A stretch of 32,827 nucleotides of DNA, taken from NCBI GenBank assembly GCA_003166475.1, contig PMVV01000467.1, forward strand, positions 1-32,827, written 5' to 3'. The notes beneath the pieces were generated by a model. The model searched no databases, was not told where the DNA came from, and saw only the letters and a program-made list of their open reading frames with translations. The DNA comes from Bryobacterales bacterium (GTDB taxonomy: Bacteria > Acidobacteriota > Terriglobia > Bryobacterales > Bryobacteraceae). Positions 7,577 to 18,003 of the stretch are shown one piece after another (position 1 is the stretch's first letter; each line of letters begins with the position of its first letter). Position numbers and translations under genes: made by a program.

Positions 7577-8482
7577 ATGCGGAGTCCCGGGGGCGCTCTC
7601 CAGCGGCGCGCCGAAGCCGCGCTGATTTGCAACACCGTCATCTGGGGCGCAACCTTCGTGGTGGTCAAGCAAGCCCTTCACGATGTATCGCCGGTCCTTT
7701 TCCTGGCTTTGCGCTTCAGCTTGGCGACCGCGGTGCTGGTAGTTCTCTTCCGCGGCTCCTGGAGCCATCCCCGGAATCCGCGGTGGTCGCTGGCGGGGGG
7801 CGCCCTGGCCGGCATATTCCTGTTCTCCGGATACGCTTTTCAAACCATCGGCCTGCAATACACGACCGCGCCCAAGTCGGCCTTTCTCACCGGCCTCACC
7901 GCCGTGATGACGCCCTTGCTGGCCGCCGCGGTCTATCGGAATAAACCGCGCGCCATGGAGATCGGCGGCGTGCTGCTGGCCACCTGCGGCATGGCCCTCA
8001 TGACCCTGCCGACGCTGCCGGGCGCCACGCTGTCCATGAATCGCGGCGATCTGCTGACTGTCTGCTGCGCGGCTTGTTACTCCGCCCACATCCTGGTGTT
8101 GAGCCGCTATTCGGCCACCGCCAGCTTCGAATTGTTGTCCACGGCACAGATCGGGATTTCGGCGCTGCTGGCCTGGTCGCTTTTTCGCGGGATGGAAACG
8201 CCCCACATCCGCTGGACCCCGGGGGTGTGGGCGGCGATCGTCATCACGGGCATTTTCGCCACCGCCCTCGCCTTTACGTTCCAGGCCTGGGCGCAGCGCT
8301 ACACCACCTCCACCCGCACCGCGCTCATCTTCATGCTGGAGCCGGTATTCGCGTGGATTACGTCCTACCTGCTGACCGGCGAAACCCTCTCCGGCCGGGC
8401 GGCGGCGGGCGCGGGCCTGATCCTGACGGGCATCCTGGTGGTAGAGTTGAAACCCTCCCCTGCGCGGGGGCATCCATCGTAA
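7577..8482 (+). CDS. EamA-family (DMT) transporter
   Basis: This is an inner-membrane drug/metabolite transporter of about 301 aa with ten predicted membrane helices in two EamA repeats. Repeat 1 starts at ALICNTVIWGATFVVVKQAL and contains FLALRFSLATAVLVVLF and LQYTTAPKSAFLTGL. Repeat 2 has a second RTALIFMLEPVFAWITSYLL signature and ends in a short cytoplasmic tail. The ORF track starts earlier at 7427, but those extra 50 residues cover the GCACAAT array and look non-coding, so I prefer the ATG at 7577. The substrate cannot be told from sequence. A phased operator-like array lies upstream. Confidence 0.85.
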   Translation: MRSPGGALQRRAEAALICNTVIWGATFVVVKQALHDVSPVLFLALRFSLATAVLVVLFRGSWSHPRNPRWSLAGGALAGIFLFSGYAFQTIGLQYTTAPKSAFLTGLTAVMTPLLAAAVYRNKPRAMEIGGVLLATCGMALMTLPTLPGATLSMNRGDLLTVCCAACYSAHILVLSRYSATASFELLSTAQIGISALLAWSLFRGMETPHIRWTPGVWAAIVITGIFATALAFTFQAWAQRYTTSTRTALIFMLEPVFAWITSYLLTGETLSGRAAAGAGLILTGILVVELKPSPARGHPS

Positions 8483-8499
8483 CAGGGCCGGGCGCGCAG

Positions 8500-8505
8500 T
8501 ATAAT
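8500..8505 (+). promoter_or_regulatory. TATAAT -10 box upstream of htrA
   Basis: A consensus TATAAT lies 43 bases before the protease start codon, in the gap after the EamA stop. No good -35 hexamer is seen at the expected distance, so activator or extracytoplasmic control is possible. Confidence 0.4.
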
Positions 8506-8547
8506 AATGTAAGACCGCAAGTCCGCGAAGGAGCGAATTAAACACCC

Positions 8548-10167
<1,620 letters not shown>

Positions 10168-10178
10168 CGGGAGAGCCA

Positions 10179-10604
10179 TTGCACTATCGAAAAGTCATCG
10201 CGGTATTGGCGGCCGGGCTAAGCTGCTCGGCCGGTTTGCTGGCGGCCACTGCCCAGAACGCTACTCAGAAGAAGAAACCGGCGCACCCCAAAACCAGGGT
10301 GGCGGCGCGGCGTACCCCGAGCAAGGCCGGTACGGTGCGCACGGTGCATAAGGCTCCGGCGCGCTCGACGCGACCGGCGCGATCCACATGGCACGCCGGA
10401 CAGACGGCGCCCACCCCCGACCGCTACAAAGAGATTCAGGGAGCCCTTGCACAGAAAGGTTATCTGCACGGAGAAGCCACGGGCGTTTGGAATCAGGATT
10501 CGGCCGACGCCCTGCGCCGCTTTCAGCAGGATCAAAACCTGCAAGTCAGCGGGAAGCTGGATTCTCTTTCGATCATCGCGCTGGGCCTGGGCCCCAAGCA
10601 CTAA
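10179..10604 (+). CDS. Secreted peptidoglycan-binding protein (PG_binding_1)
   Basis: This is a small exported protein of about 141 aa. A TTG start at 10179, preceded by GGGAG, gives a good signal peptide (HYRKVIAVLAAGLSCSAGLLAATA). The track's ATG at 10122 lies inside htrA and would bury the signal. Next comes a very basic alanine/proline/threonine linker (about residues 25-75), then one PG_binding_1 domain: YKEIQGALAQKGYLHGEATG, ADALRRFQQDQNLQVSGKLD. The domain binds cell-wall glycans, and the basic linker may associate with anionic polymers. There is no catalytic domain, so it is probably a wall anchor or adaptor. The close spacing after htrA suggests shared expression in envelope maintenance. 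Confidence 0.8.
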   Translation: MHYRKVIAVLAAGLSCSAGLLAATAQNATQKKKPAHPKTRVAARRTPSKAGTVRTVHKAPARSTRPARSTWHAGQTAPTPDRYKEIQGALAQKGYLHGEATGVWNQDSADALRRFQQDQNLQVSGKLDSLSIIALGLGPKH

Positions 10605-10607
10605 GTT

Positions 10608-10648
10608 GTGGGGCAGGCCCCCGGCCTGCGGCGGCCTCTCAGGCCGCC
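10608..10648. repeat. REP-A copy 1: double hairpin intergenic repeat
   Basis: This 41-bp element starts with GTGGGGCAGG and is made of two hairpins: a 7-bp stem GCAGGCC/GGCCTGC with loop CCC, then an 8-bp stem GGCGGCCT/AGGCCGCC with loop CTC. It lies between the convergent peptidoglycan-binding gene and tpiA, so it may also act as a bidirectional terminator. A second copy lies at 19706 (39 of 41 bases identical). Confidence 0.75.
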
Positions 10649-10653
10649 TGCCG

Positions 10654-11403
10654 TTAGAAATTCACGATGCTGGCGAACGAATTGGCGTCCAGACTCGCAC
10701 CGCCCACCAGCACGCCGTCGAGTTCCGGTTGTGCCATCAGGATGCGAACGTTGTCCGGTTTGACGCTGCCGCCGTATAGGATGCGAACCGCGTCCGCAGC
10801 CTCCGCGCCGTAACGCCCGCGGACTTGCCCGCGCAGCGCGCGGTGCGCATCGGCAGCCATCTCCGGCGTCGCGGTCTTGCCAGTGCCAATGGCCCACACC
10901 GGCTCATAAGCGATCGCGATGCGCGCGAATTGGTCGGCGCTCAGCAAGCCGATGCCGGCCCGAAATTGCAGCGCCAGCACGGCCTCGGTCTCGCCCGATT
11001 CCCGCTCCGCCAGGCGCTCGCCCACGCACACGATGGGAGACAGGCCGGCCTCCAGCGCCGCAATGGTCCGCTGCAGCACGGTCTCGTTGGTCTCGTCAAA
11101 ATACTGGCGCCGCTCGCTGTGCCCGACCAGCACGTGCGAGCACCCGGACGCCTTAATCATCGGCCCGGAAACTTCGCCCGTGAAGGCGCCTTCCTTGGCC
11201 CAATACAAGTCCTGCGCGCCGATGCCGATGCGCGTACCCTGGGCGGCAGCAACAGCCGCGGCGATATTCGTGTAGGGCGGGCAAATCACGATCTCGCAGT
11301 GCTCCGACTGCGCGACCAGAGGCCTGAACTTCTCGAAAAATGCGGTCGTTTCGGCGGGGTTCTTGTACATCTTCCAATTGCCCGCCATGATGGGCTTTCT
11401 CAT
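10654..11403 (-). CDS. tpiA: Triosephosphate isomerase
   Basis: This 249 aa cytoplasmic glycolytic enzyme interconverts dihydroxyacetone phosphate and glyceraldehyde 3-phosphate. All catalytic residues are visible: N9 and K11 in GNWKMY, H95 in [11 protein letters not shown]167 in [14 protein letters not shown] (the flexible loop 6 follows) and the phosphate-binding YGGSVKPDN near the C-terminus. The length is typical. Its start ATG overlaps the deoB stop by 4 bases, so the two are translated from one message. The pairing makes metabolic sense because the deoxyribose 5-phosphate formed through DeoB can yield glyceraldehyde 3-phosphate, a TpiA substrate. Confidence 0.97.
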   Translation of the reverse strand: MRKPIMAGNWKMYKNPAETTAFFEKFRPLVAQSEHCEIVICPPYTNIAAAVAAAQGTRIGIGAQDLYWAKEGAFTGEVSGPMIKASGCSHVLVGHSERRQYFDETNETVLQRTIAALEAGLSPIVCVGERLAERESGETEAVLALQFRAGIGLLSADQFARIAIAYEPVWAIGTGKTATPEMAADAHRALRGQVRGRYGAEAADAVRILYGGSVKPDNVRILMAQPELDGVLVGGASLDANSFASIVNF

Positions 11404-12563
11404 ATAATCTCCGGTAAAAAGGTGGTTCCGTTCGCGATTTTCGCTCCGAAATTCTGGGCCACGGTCTGGCCGATATCCGACAGCGACGACCGCACGCCGA
11501 GGTTGACGCCGCGCCGGGCTCGCGGCCCGCTCACCAGCAGCGGAACATACTCGCGGCTATGGTCGGTGGACGGCGTGGTAGGATCGCAACCGTGGTCCGC
11601 GGTCAGAATGGCCAGATCGCCATCCTGCTCCTCGGCGAAAAAGTCCGGCAGCCAGCCGTCGAACTGCTCCAGCGCCGCCGCATATCCTTCCACATCGTTG
11701 CGGTGCCCGTATTGCTGATCGAAATCCACCAGGTTGACGAAAATCAATCCGGCGTCGAACCGCCGCATGGCTTCCAGCGTGTGCGCCATGCCGTCGGCGT
11801 TGTTCTTGGTCTTGGAGTAGTCGCGTATGCCGCGGCCCAGGAACACCTCGAAGATTTTGCCGACGCTGTGCACTGCAACGCCATGTTCTTCGAGCACATC
11901 GAGCAGCATGCCGCGCGGCGGCGGCACGGCGTAGTCCTTGCGATTGGGCGTGCGGGTGAACGAGCCGGGCGAGCCGATGAACGGCCGCGCGATCACCCGC
12001 CCCACTTCATACGGCCCTCGCAAAAGCGCGCGCGCGGTTTCGCAGATCTTGTACAACTCCCACAGCGGGATGACTTCTTCGTGAGCGGCCACCTGGAACA
12101 CGCTATCGGCTGAGGTGTAGACAATGGGAGACCCGGTGCGCATGTGCTCCACGCCCAGTTCCTCGATGATCTCGGTTCCCGAGGCGGCTTTATTGCCCAG
12201 CGTGTGGCGCGCGATGCGGCGCTCGAACTCGTCCAGGATCTCGCGCGGGAATCCATGCGGGTAAAGCGGAAAAGGCTTCTCCAACTGGATGCCCGCCATT
12301 TCCCAATGGCCCGTGGTGGTGTCCTTGCCGGGCGAGCGAAGGGCGCAGCGCCCGAACGATCCGGCCGGCTCAGCGGCGGGTGGCAGCCCTTCCATGTGCT
12401 TGATGTTGCCGAGACCCAGCCGGCAGAGGTTGGGCAGGCGCAGCGGACGGCGGAGCGCGATGTTGCCTAGCGTGTCGCTGCCGGCATCGCCGTACGCGGC
12501 GGCGTCGGGCATCTCGCCGATGCCGACGCTGTCGAGCACGATCCAGATGACACGGTCGAACAC
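11400..12563 (-). CDS. deoB: Phosphopentomutase
   Basis: This 387 aa enzyme of the alkaline-phosphatase superfamily converts (deoxy)ribose 1-phosphate to the 5-phosphate in nucleoside salvage. Family signatures are [21 protein letters not shown] (metal-binding aspartate near residue 10), [11 protein letters not shown] (the phosphorylated threonine), [29 protein letters not shown] and [19 protein letters not shown] (remaining metal ligands). The length is normal. It is the first gene of the deoB-tpiA pair and is divergent from the TPR gene across a 91-base gap that must hold both promoters. Confidence 0.96.
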   Translation of the reverse strand: MFDRVIWIVLDSVGIGEMPDAAAYGDAGSDTLGNIALRRPLRLPNLCRLGLGNIKHMEGLPPAAEPAGSFGRCALRSPGKDTTTGHWEMAGIQLEKPFPLYPHGFPREILDEFERRIARHTLGNKAASGTEIIEELGVEHMRTGSPIVYTSADSVFQVAAHEEVIPLWELYKICETARALLRGPYEVGRVIARPFIGSPGSFTRTPNRKDYAVPPPRGMLLDVLEEHGVAVHSVGKIFEVFLGRGIRDYSKTKNNADGMAHTLEAMRRFDAGLIFVNLVDFDQQYGHRNDVEGYAAALEQFDGWLPDFFAEEQDGDLAILTADHGCDPTTPSTDHSREYVPLLVSGPRARRGVNLGVRSSLSDIGQTVAQNFGAKIANGTTFLPEII

Positions 12564-12654
12564 AACTTGAATGTAGCATCGTTCATGCGGCCGGCCCGAT
12601 CGCCGGATCGCTGTAGTTGCCTCGACTTACCCGTTCCAATTACCATGGGCTTGA

Positions 12655-13773
12655 ATGGCGCGCCGCCTTTACTTCGCACTCGTCCTGCTGTTGCTCCAAT
12701 GCCTGGCCTCCGCGCAGGAGGCTCCCGAGCAGATTCTGCGGCAGGCCATCGCCATGCACCAGGCCGGCGACACGGAAGGCGCCATCCGCGGGTACCGCGC
12801 TTACTTGCGGGTCCGGCCCGATTCGCCCGATGTGCGCTCCAACCTGGGCGCCGCGCTGTCCAGCACCGGGCGCTACTCCGAAGCCATCGTCGAGTATCAG
12901 GCAGCGCTGAAGCAGGGACCAAAAGATCCGCGCATTTGGCTGAATCTCGCACTGGCCTTCTACAAGGCGGGCCAGATTTCGGACGCGGCGCGGGAATTGG
13001 CGGCCCTGCACGCGGCCCAGCCAGCCAATCCGCAGGTGATTCTGGTGCTCGCCGACTGCTGGCTCCGGCAGGGCGAGAACGCCAAAGTGATCGGCCTGCT
13101 GACGCCGCTCGACAAGCCGGACCAGGGCGACTTGGCTATCGTATATATGCTGGGCACGGCGCTGTTGCGCGACAAGCAGATCGATCGCGGGCAGCAGGTG
13201 GTCGATCGCATTCTGCGCAACGGCGACTCGGCGGAAGCGCGTCTGCTGCTGGGGATGGCCAAGCTGGCAGCGCTCGAATACCCCGCCGCCATCGCGGATC
13301 TCACCAAAGCCGTGGAGCTGAACCCCCATCTTCCGGACCTCTACTCGTACCTCGGCCAGGCGCAGATGGAGAGCGGCGATATGACCGCCGCCCGCGCGGC
13401 GTTCGAGAAAGAACTGGCGCAGAATCCGAACGATTTCGAATCGAACCTGCGGCTGGCGGTGCTGCTGAAGCACGAGGGCGATTACGTTCGCGCGCACGAG
13501 TTGTTGGCGCGGGCGCTCCGCGTCCGTCCCGACGACCCCGGCGCGCTTTACCAGGTGGGCGCAACCGACCTGGAGGCGGGTAATATGGATCGCGCGTGCG
13601 CCACTTTGGAGAAGGTCGTGAAGCAGTCGCCGCAATTCCTGGAGGCGCATGTCTCGCTGGCCCAAGCCTACTATCGCCTGAAGCGCAAGGCCGACGGAGA
13701 CCGCGAGCGGGCGGTGGTGCAAAAGCTGAAGGCCGAGCAGGACGCCAAGCAGTCCAGGGGAGAGGCGCAGTGA
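12655..13773 (+). CDS. Exported TPR-repeat protein
   Basis: This 372 aa protein has a clear signal peptide (ARRLYFALVLLLLQCLASAQ), so it is exported. The mature part is a run of about nine tetratricopeptide repeats, for example YRAYLRVRPDSPDVRSNLGA, EYQAALKQGPKDPRIWLNLA, DLTKAVELNPHLPDLYSYLG and FEKELAQNPNDFESNLRLAV. It ends in a charged tail. TPR solenoids mediate protein-protein contacts; no partner can be named. It is divergent from deoB and stands alone on the plus strand, followed by the ParDE-like locus. Confidence 0.85.
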   Translation: MARRLYFALVLLLLQCLASAQEAPEQILRQAIAMHQAGDTEGAIRGYRAYLRVRPDSPDVRSNLGAALSSTGRYSEAIVEYQAALKQGPKDPRIWLNLALAFYKAGQISDAARELAALHAAQPANPQVILVLADCWLRQGENAKVIGLLTPLDKPDQGDLAIVYMLGTALLRDKQIDRGQQVVDRILRNGDSAEARLLLGMAKLAALEYPAAIADLTKAVELNPHLPDLYSYLGQAQMESGDMTAARAAFEKELAQNPNDFESNLRLAVLLKHEGDYVRAHELLARALRVRPDDPGALYQVGATDLEAGNMDRACATLEKVVKQSPQFLEAHVSLAQAYYRLKRKADGDRERAVVQKLKAEQDAKQSRGEAQ

Positions 13774-13837
13774 CACGCCGTAGTGGGCTCCCGATGCCCG
13801 GTTGACGGCGCGGCGAACGTTCTTCTACACTGCGGAC

Positions 13838-14062
13838 ATGGAAGTCCATTTCACGGCCGAACAGGAAGCCCAGTTGTCGCAGATAGCCGCTTACACTGGA
13901 TCTCTGACCGCGGATCTTGTGAAGGACGCTGCGCTTCGCCTGTTGGAGGAGGACAGCCGGTTCCGCGCCGCCGTGCGTAAGGGTATCGAGCAAGCCAATC
14001 GCGGCGCGTTCATCGAAGAAGAGGAAATGGATGTTCGCATTGAGCGGATGCTCCAGTCCTGA
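13838..14062 (+). CDS. ParD/RelB-like antitoxin (toxin partner broken)
   Basis: This 74 aa protein starts at the ATG at 13838; the track's 13802 start adds residues that look non-coding. The N-terminal EVHFTAEQEAQLSQIAAYTG resembles the DNA-binding part of CopG/RHH-type ParD antitoxins, and the acidic C-terminal half (FRAAVRKGIEQANRGAFIEEEE) is the toxin-binding segment typical of ParD. The frame is intact. Its stop overlaps the ATG of a ParE-type toxin by one base (TGATG), the normal antitoxin-toxin order, but that toxin has suffered an internal frameshifting deletion. The antitoxin is therefore an orphan and could cross-neutralise ParE toxins elsewhere. Confidence 0.75.
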   Translation: MEVHFTAEQEAQLSQIAAYTGSLTADLVKDAALRLLEEDSRFRAAVRKGIEQANRGAFIEEEEMDVRIERMLQS

Positions 14063-14272
14063 TGCGCATCCGTTGGACTCCGGCTGCCGCAGCGGACTTG
14101 GAAGACATCCACAGCTTTCTCACAAAGCACCACCCGGATTGGGCGCGGCCTACGGTTATTGAAATTATTGAAATTCGAACGGCTATGCGTTCTCTGAACG
14201 TACATCGTGGCCCATCGCGTTAGGGAGGGGGCAATCGAAATTCTTCACATCTGGACACGCCGCGCGGGATAG
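14062..14272 (+). pseudogene. ParE-type toxin, internal deletion and frameshift
   Basis: From the ATG at 14062 the frame reads MRIRWTPAAAADLEDIHSFL and TVIEIIEIRTAMRSLN, a typical ParE N-terminus, but stops at 14223 after 53 aa. The missing end is found in another frame just downstream (14201-14272): YIVAHRVREGAIEILHIWTRR then a stop, which is the ParE C-terminal strand pair. About 20 residues between the two pieces (normally RPGR...TREL-like) are absent. The gene has therefore lost an internal segment whose removal also changed frame. It cannot make a functional toxin. It is too short for the ORF track. Confidence 0.8.
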
Positions 14273-14313
14273 AATCCAGTGACCAGCAAGTACCCGCAGC
14301 CAAGCGGCAAGAG

Positions 14314-14973
14314 CTAGATCGCGTTGATGTCCGAGTTCTCCAGCACCGGCTTCGCAGCGCCCTGCCTGGCGACCTTAATCATGGCGCGTCCCACCTGTGC
14401 AGTGGTCGTCACATACTTCGGAAAAGCCGCGTTCAACAAAGGAAGCAGCGGCGCCATCCCCGCGTAAAAGGCGCGGTAGAGCCTGGTCTTCGATTTGATC
14501 CCGTCGAGCGGGACAATCAGCCCGGGACGGAACATGTACGCAGCTTTGAAGGGCAGCCCGAGCAACTCATTTTCGGTCTTGCCCTTCACCCGCGCCCACA
14601 TGGTGCGGCCGCGCTCCGAACTGTCCGTGCCCATTCCCGAGACATACACAAACGTCATGTCGGGGTTGAGCCTGGCCAGCGTGCGCGCCGCCGCCATCGT
14701 GAAATCATACGTGATGCGCCGGTAATCGTCCTCCTTCATGCCCGCCGAGGAGACGCCCAGGCAGAAGAAACACGCGTCGAAGCCGGAGAGTTCGCTCTCG
14801 ATTGGGGAGCAATCGAGGAAATCGCGATGCACGAGTTCGCGCAGCTTCACGTGCGGTTGCCCGGTCGCACTGCGGCCAACCGACAGTACGCTTTCCACAT
14901 CCGGATCGAGCAGGCATTCGCGTAACACGCCTTGCCCCACCATGCCGGTTGCGCCGAACAGCACCACTCTCAT
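14314..14973 (-). CDS. NAD(P)-binding epimerase/SDR-like protein
   Basis: This 219 aa protein has a Rossmann fold: VVLFGATGMVGQGVLRECL with the GxxGxxG nucleotide loop at residues 7-13, then FDACFFCLGVSSAGM and MTFVYVSGMGTDSS. It resembles atypical short-chain dehydrogenases of the HTATIP2/NmrA-like group, some of which sense redox state rather than catalyse. The classic YxxxK is not evident. The track extends the ORF to 15450, but the extra 159 residues are antisense or overlapping frame of the ankyrin gene; the ATG at 14973 overlaps that gene's stop by 4 bases. It is the last gene of a three-gene overlapping operon (CRTAC1, ankyrin, this). Confidence 0.85.
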   Translation of the reverse strand: MRVVLFGATGMVGQGVLRECLLDPDVESVLSVGRSATGQPHVKLRELVHRDFLDCSPIESELSGFDACFFCLGVSSAGMKEDDYRRITYDFTMAAARTLARLNPDMTFVYVSGMGTDSSERGRTMWARVKGKTENELLGLPFKAAYMFRPGLIVPLDGIKSKTRLYRAFYAGMAPLLPLLNAAFPKYVTTTAQVGRAMIKVARQGAAKPVLENSDINAI

Positions 14974-15848
14974 CGATCGAGCCTCGCCACGATCTCGGCG
15001 TTGCCCATCTCTCGCGCCCACCCCGCGGGCGTCTGCTTCATCTGCGTATCCACCAGGGACGTGTCCGCGGCGCGCTGCAGCAACTCCTCGACCACCTCGG
15101 CGCGGCCCAGATGCGCGGCGTAGTGCAACGCGCTCTGGCGGCAATAGGGCGTCGCATTCACATCCACGCCGCCGTCCAGCAACGCGCGCACGGTGGTCAA
15201 GCGGCCGTGCATGGCCGCCACGATCAGGGCAACCTCGCGCGCGTCCGCGTTCCGAGGCACCGGAAACGAGAAGCGGCCGGCGCGATTGTCCGTCCGGCGG
15301 ACGATCGTGTCGGTGCCCGTACCGGTGGCCAGCATCTGACGGACTACATCCGTGCGGCCCAAGCCAGCGGCGTAGATCAGGTTGCCGACGCGCGCACCCC
15401 GCAGGACCAGGCGTTCGGCCGCTTCGGTGTACCCAAAGAGCAGCGCGCACCCTAGCGGCGCACCGTCGCCAGCTACTCCGTCAATTTTGGCGCCATGATC
15501 GGCCAGCACGTCCACCAGGCTTGCCTGAACGCCCGCCAGGTACGGGTGGACGCTGGTGACCGTCATGCAAAGGGTGGTATCGGCAGTGCCGTAAATCGGC
15601 GCCACCGCATCGGCCTCGGCGCCGGCTTCCAGAAGGATGCGCGCAATCGCTGACGCGTTGCCAGGCGTTCGCTGCACCTCCACGCCATTGGCAGCCACAT
15701 AATGCAGAAGAGTGGCCTGGCGGGCAAACGGCGCGCGCTCGTGAATCAAGCCGGGGTGGGTCTGCAACAGCGCGCGCAGGCGGGGCTCATCGCCGGTGGC
15801 GATCGCTTCGACAGCCTGCGAAAACGGGGCTACTGTGCTCATAGTCAC
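14970..15848 (-). CDS. Ankyrin-repeat protein
   Basis: This 292 aa protein consists almost entirely of ankyrin repeats: TLLHYVAANG, ARILLEAGAEADA, SLVDVLADHGAKIDG, YTEAAERLVLRGARVGNLI, VALIVAAMHGRLTTVRALLDGGVDVN and ALHYAAHLGRAEVVEELLQR. There is no signal peptide, so it is probably cytoplasmic, and it should act through protein binding. Both ends overlap the neighbours by 4 bases (ATGA-type), so translation is coupled with the CRTAC1 gene upstream and the epimerase downstream. The link between a secreted propeller, a cytoplasmic ankyrin protein and a Rossmann protein is unexplained. Confidence 0.88.
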   Translation of the reverse strand: MTMSTVAPFSQAVEAIATGDEPRLRALLQTHPGLIHERAPFARQATLLHYVAANGVEVQRTPGNASAIARILLEAGAEADAVAPIYGTADTTLCMTVTSVHPYLAGVQASLVDVLADHGAKIDGVAGDGAPLGCALLFGYTEAAERLVLRGARVGNLIYAAGLGRTDVVRQMLATGTGTDTIVRRTDNRAGRFSFPVPRNADAREVALIVAAMHGRLTTVRALLDGGVDVNATPYCRQSALHYAAHLGRAEVVEELLQRAADTSLVDTQMKQTPAGWAREMGNAEIVARLDR

Positions 15849-17506
15849 TGAGCCGGTTCTTCAATCGCCAGGATCTGGTCCGCTGCCACATTGTGCAATA
15901 CCTGGTCGATGCGGCTGGGCCATTTGATGTCGATCTCGCGGATCGTTTTCGACGCGCCCAGGCCGAAGTGTACGCGCGAGTCGCTGGCGCAGGCGTAGCC
16001 CACGGCGGTGGTGACCTCGTTGTACTGCTTCAAGCCATCCTCGCCGGTGATGCGGATTTGCGCCCCGATCGCCATGCGGTTGCTCTTCTTGCCGGTGAGC
16101 TTCAACAGAATCCAGTGGTTGCTATTCTTCGAAATATTGTGGAAGTACTTCACCTTGCCGTTGAGCACCGAGACCACCGCGTCGATGCGTCCGTCGTTAT
16201 CGACGTCGCCGAAAGCCACCCCGCGATGCGCCGCCGCCTTCTGGAAATCGGGACCGGCTTCGGCGCTCACATCCTGAAACTTGCCGTTCCCCAGGTTGCG
16301 GAAGACGGCGTTGGGCTCCTCGTATTTGCGGTTGGAAAACTGCGCGACGTTGTCCAGGACATTGCCGCGCGCCACAAACAGGTCCTTCCAGCCATCGTTA
16401 TCGAAATCGAAAATTCCATTTCCCCATCCGGACATGTCGCGCGTTCCCATCAGGCGCATTTGAAAGGTTCGCTCCCAGAACTGGCCATCGCCACGGTTTT
16501 GAAACAACGGAAACGACTCGTTCTCCACGGCGGTGTGCCAGATGTCCGGGCGGCCATCGTTGTCCACGTCCTTGAAATCGATGCCCATGCCCGAAACGGC
16601 GCTGCCGCTCTGCGTATACGCCACGCCGGCTTCCAGCGCGACCTCCTCGAATTTCTTGCCGCCAAGATTGTGGAACAGGAAGTTGGGGCGATTGTCGTTG
16701 GCCACGAAGATATCCATGAACCCATCGCCGTCGTAGTCGGCGATCGCCACGCCCATCCCCTTGCCCGCGTATTTGGCAATGCCCGTTTCGGCGGATACGT
16801 CGGTGAAGGTGCCATCGCCGTTGTTGCGGTACAAAGTGTTCGGCAGGTTGGCGTAATTATTGGGATGGCAATACGCGCGCAGCTCGGGTTTCGGGCCGCA
16901 GAACGGGTCCTTGTTCACTTCCCATTTGCAGTAGTTGGAGACGAACAGATCGAGGTGGCCGTCGTTGTTGTAGTCCACCCAGGCAGCCGAAACGGACCAC
17001 ATCTTCTTGCCGTCGAGAATGCCTCCGCCCACACCGGCCTTGTCCGTAACGTCGGTGAATGTGCCGTTCCCATTGTTGCGGAAGAGCTGGTTCTTCCCGG
17101 TGTTGACCACGTAGATATCGGGCCAGCCGTCGTTGTTGTAGTCGCCGATGGCGACGCCCATGCCGTAGCCTTCGCCCGCCACGCCCGCCTTCTCGGTCAC
17201 GTCGGTGAAGGTCCCATCGTGGTTGTTGTGGTACAGGCGATTCCAGTACTTGGGGCTTTCCTTCTTGAGGGACGGGATCGCCGCTCCGTTCACCAGGTAG
17301 ACGTCCAGATAGCCGTCGTTGTCGTAGTCGAACAGCGCCACCCCTGCCACCATGGTCTCGGGCTGATTCTTGTTGGGGGTGGGAGAACTGTCGACGACGA
17401 AAGTCAGGCCGGAGCGTTCCGCGATCTCTTCGAAAACGATGGGGCCCGCGGCTGACCCGGCCAGAAGCGCTCCGACTCCGATTACAATAGGGATGAAAGC
17501 TTTCAC
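15845..17506 (-). CDS. CRTAC1-family protein (FG-GAP/VCBS repeats, ASPIC/UnbV domain)
   Basis: This 553 aa secreted protein has an N-terminal signal (FIPIVIGVGALLAGSAAG). It then carries many FG-GAP/VCBS propeller repeats with calcium-binding DxDxDG loops, for example ALFDYDNDGYLDVYLVNGA, IGDYNNDGWPDIYVVNTG, IADYDGDGFMDIFVANDN and FGDVDNDGRIDAVVSVL. The last about 90 residues are the UnbV/ASPIC domain (AIGAQIRITGEDG, DSRVHFGLGASKTIREIDIKWPS). A cysteine-bearing insert (FCGPKPELRAYC) is shared in outline with its divergent neighbour. The role of this family is unknown; surface or extracellular adhesion is usually proposed. It heads the operon with the ankyrin and epimerase genes. A 520 aa plus-strand ORF over it is a shadow. 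Confidence 0.92.
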   Translation of the reverse strand: MKAFIPIVIGVGALLAGSAAGPIVFEEIAERSGLTFVVDSSPTPNKNQPETMVAGVALFDYDNDGYLDVYLVNGAAIPSLKKESPKYWNRLYHNNHDGTFTDVTEKAGVAGEGYGMGVAIGDYNNDGWPDIYVVNTGKNQLFRNNGNGTFTDVTDKAGVGGGILDGKKMWSVSAAWVDYNNDGHLDLFVSNYCKWEVNKDPFCGPKPELRAYCHPNNYANLPNTLYRNNGDGTFTDVSAETGIAKYAGKGMGVAIADYDGDGFMDIFVANDNRPNFLFHNLGGKKFEEVALEAGVAYTQSGSAVSGMGIDFKDVDNDGRPDIWHTAVENESFPLFQNRGDGQFWERTFQMRLMGTRDMSGWGNGIFDFDNDGWKDLFVARGNVLDNVAQFSNRKYEEPNAVFRNLGNGKFQDVSAEAGPDFQKAAAHRGVAFGDVDNDGRIDAVVSVLNGKVKYFHNISKNSNHWILLKLTGKKSNRMAIGAQIRITGEDGLKQYNEVTTAVGYACASDSRVHFGLGASKTIREIDIKWPSRIDQVLHNVAADQILAIEEPAQ

Positions 17507-17528
17507 GTCTCGGGAATCTTAGTTTAAC

Positions 17529-18003
17529 ATGTGGATTCTGCGCCGCTCCCACGGCGACGAACGCGGCGCTGTCGACCGCGGACACAATCTGCCAGGAAGC
17601 CGGGTGCTGGAACCCGATTCAAAGCGTGTTTCCTACGAACAGCGACTCATGGACCAGCCACTATACGAACTCGACAGAGATCGCCGATCCGCAGTATTGG
17701 GCGCGTTACCGGAAGCCCGCTCGCACCGTAGCTGGAACCTGCTGGCGGCTCACGTACGTACGAATCATGTTCACGCGATTGTGGAAGGGGAAGCACCACC
17801 AGAGAGAATAATGAACGACTTCAAGTCGTATGATAGCCGGCGTCTGAGCCGATTGAACCCTGAGGAAGGGGAGCGAAAGCGATGGGCACGTCATGGAAGC
17901 ACGAGATGGCTTTTTGAAAAGCGAGCAGGTATCGGCAGCCATTCGCTACGTGGTCGATGAGCAAGGCGAACCTATGGCACTTTTCCAGGCGCGGGCTTCG
18001 TGA
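17529..18003 (+). pseudogene. REP-associated tyrosine transposase (RAYT), truncated and frameshifted
   Basis: This is a remnant of a Y1/HUH transposase of the RAYT group. The frame from 17529 shows GDERGAVDRGHNLPG, then YELDRDRRSAVLGAL, the motif segment LLAAHVRTNHVHAIVEG with the HUH-type HVH, ERIMNDFKSYDSRRL and WARHGSTRWLF. It then stops at 17960. The true C-terminus continues one frame over (about 17914-18003: SEQVSAAIRYVVDEQGEPMA... stop), consistent with one extra T in a run of five at 17911-17915. The N-terminal strand (TTYGTWL in relatives) is missing, and a stop lies just before the first ATG. It is therefore truncated and inactive. A REP-B repeat starts 13 bases after its stop, the association for which the family is named. 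Confidence 0.8.

Noticed and set aside
14974-15450. N-terminal extension of the epimerase ORF in the track
   Set aside because: It is an alternative frame of the ankyrin gene; the GATGMVG fold begins at the ATG at 14973.
15893-17455. 520 aa plus-strand ORF over the first CRTAC1 gene
   Set aside because: It is antisense to a well-supported gene; its low-complexity V/A/H composition is the mirror of the repeated DxDxDG codons.
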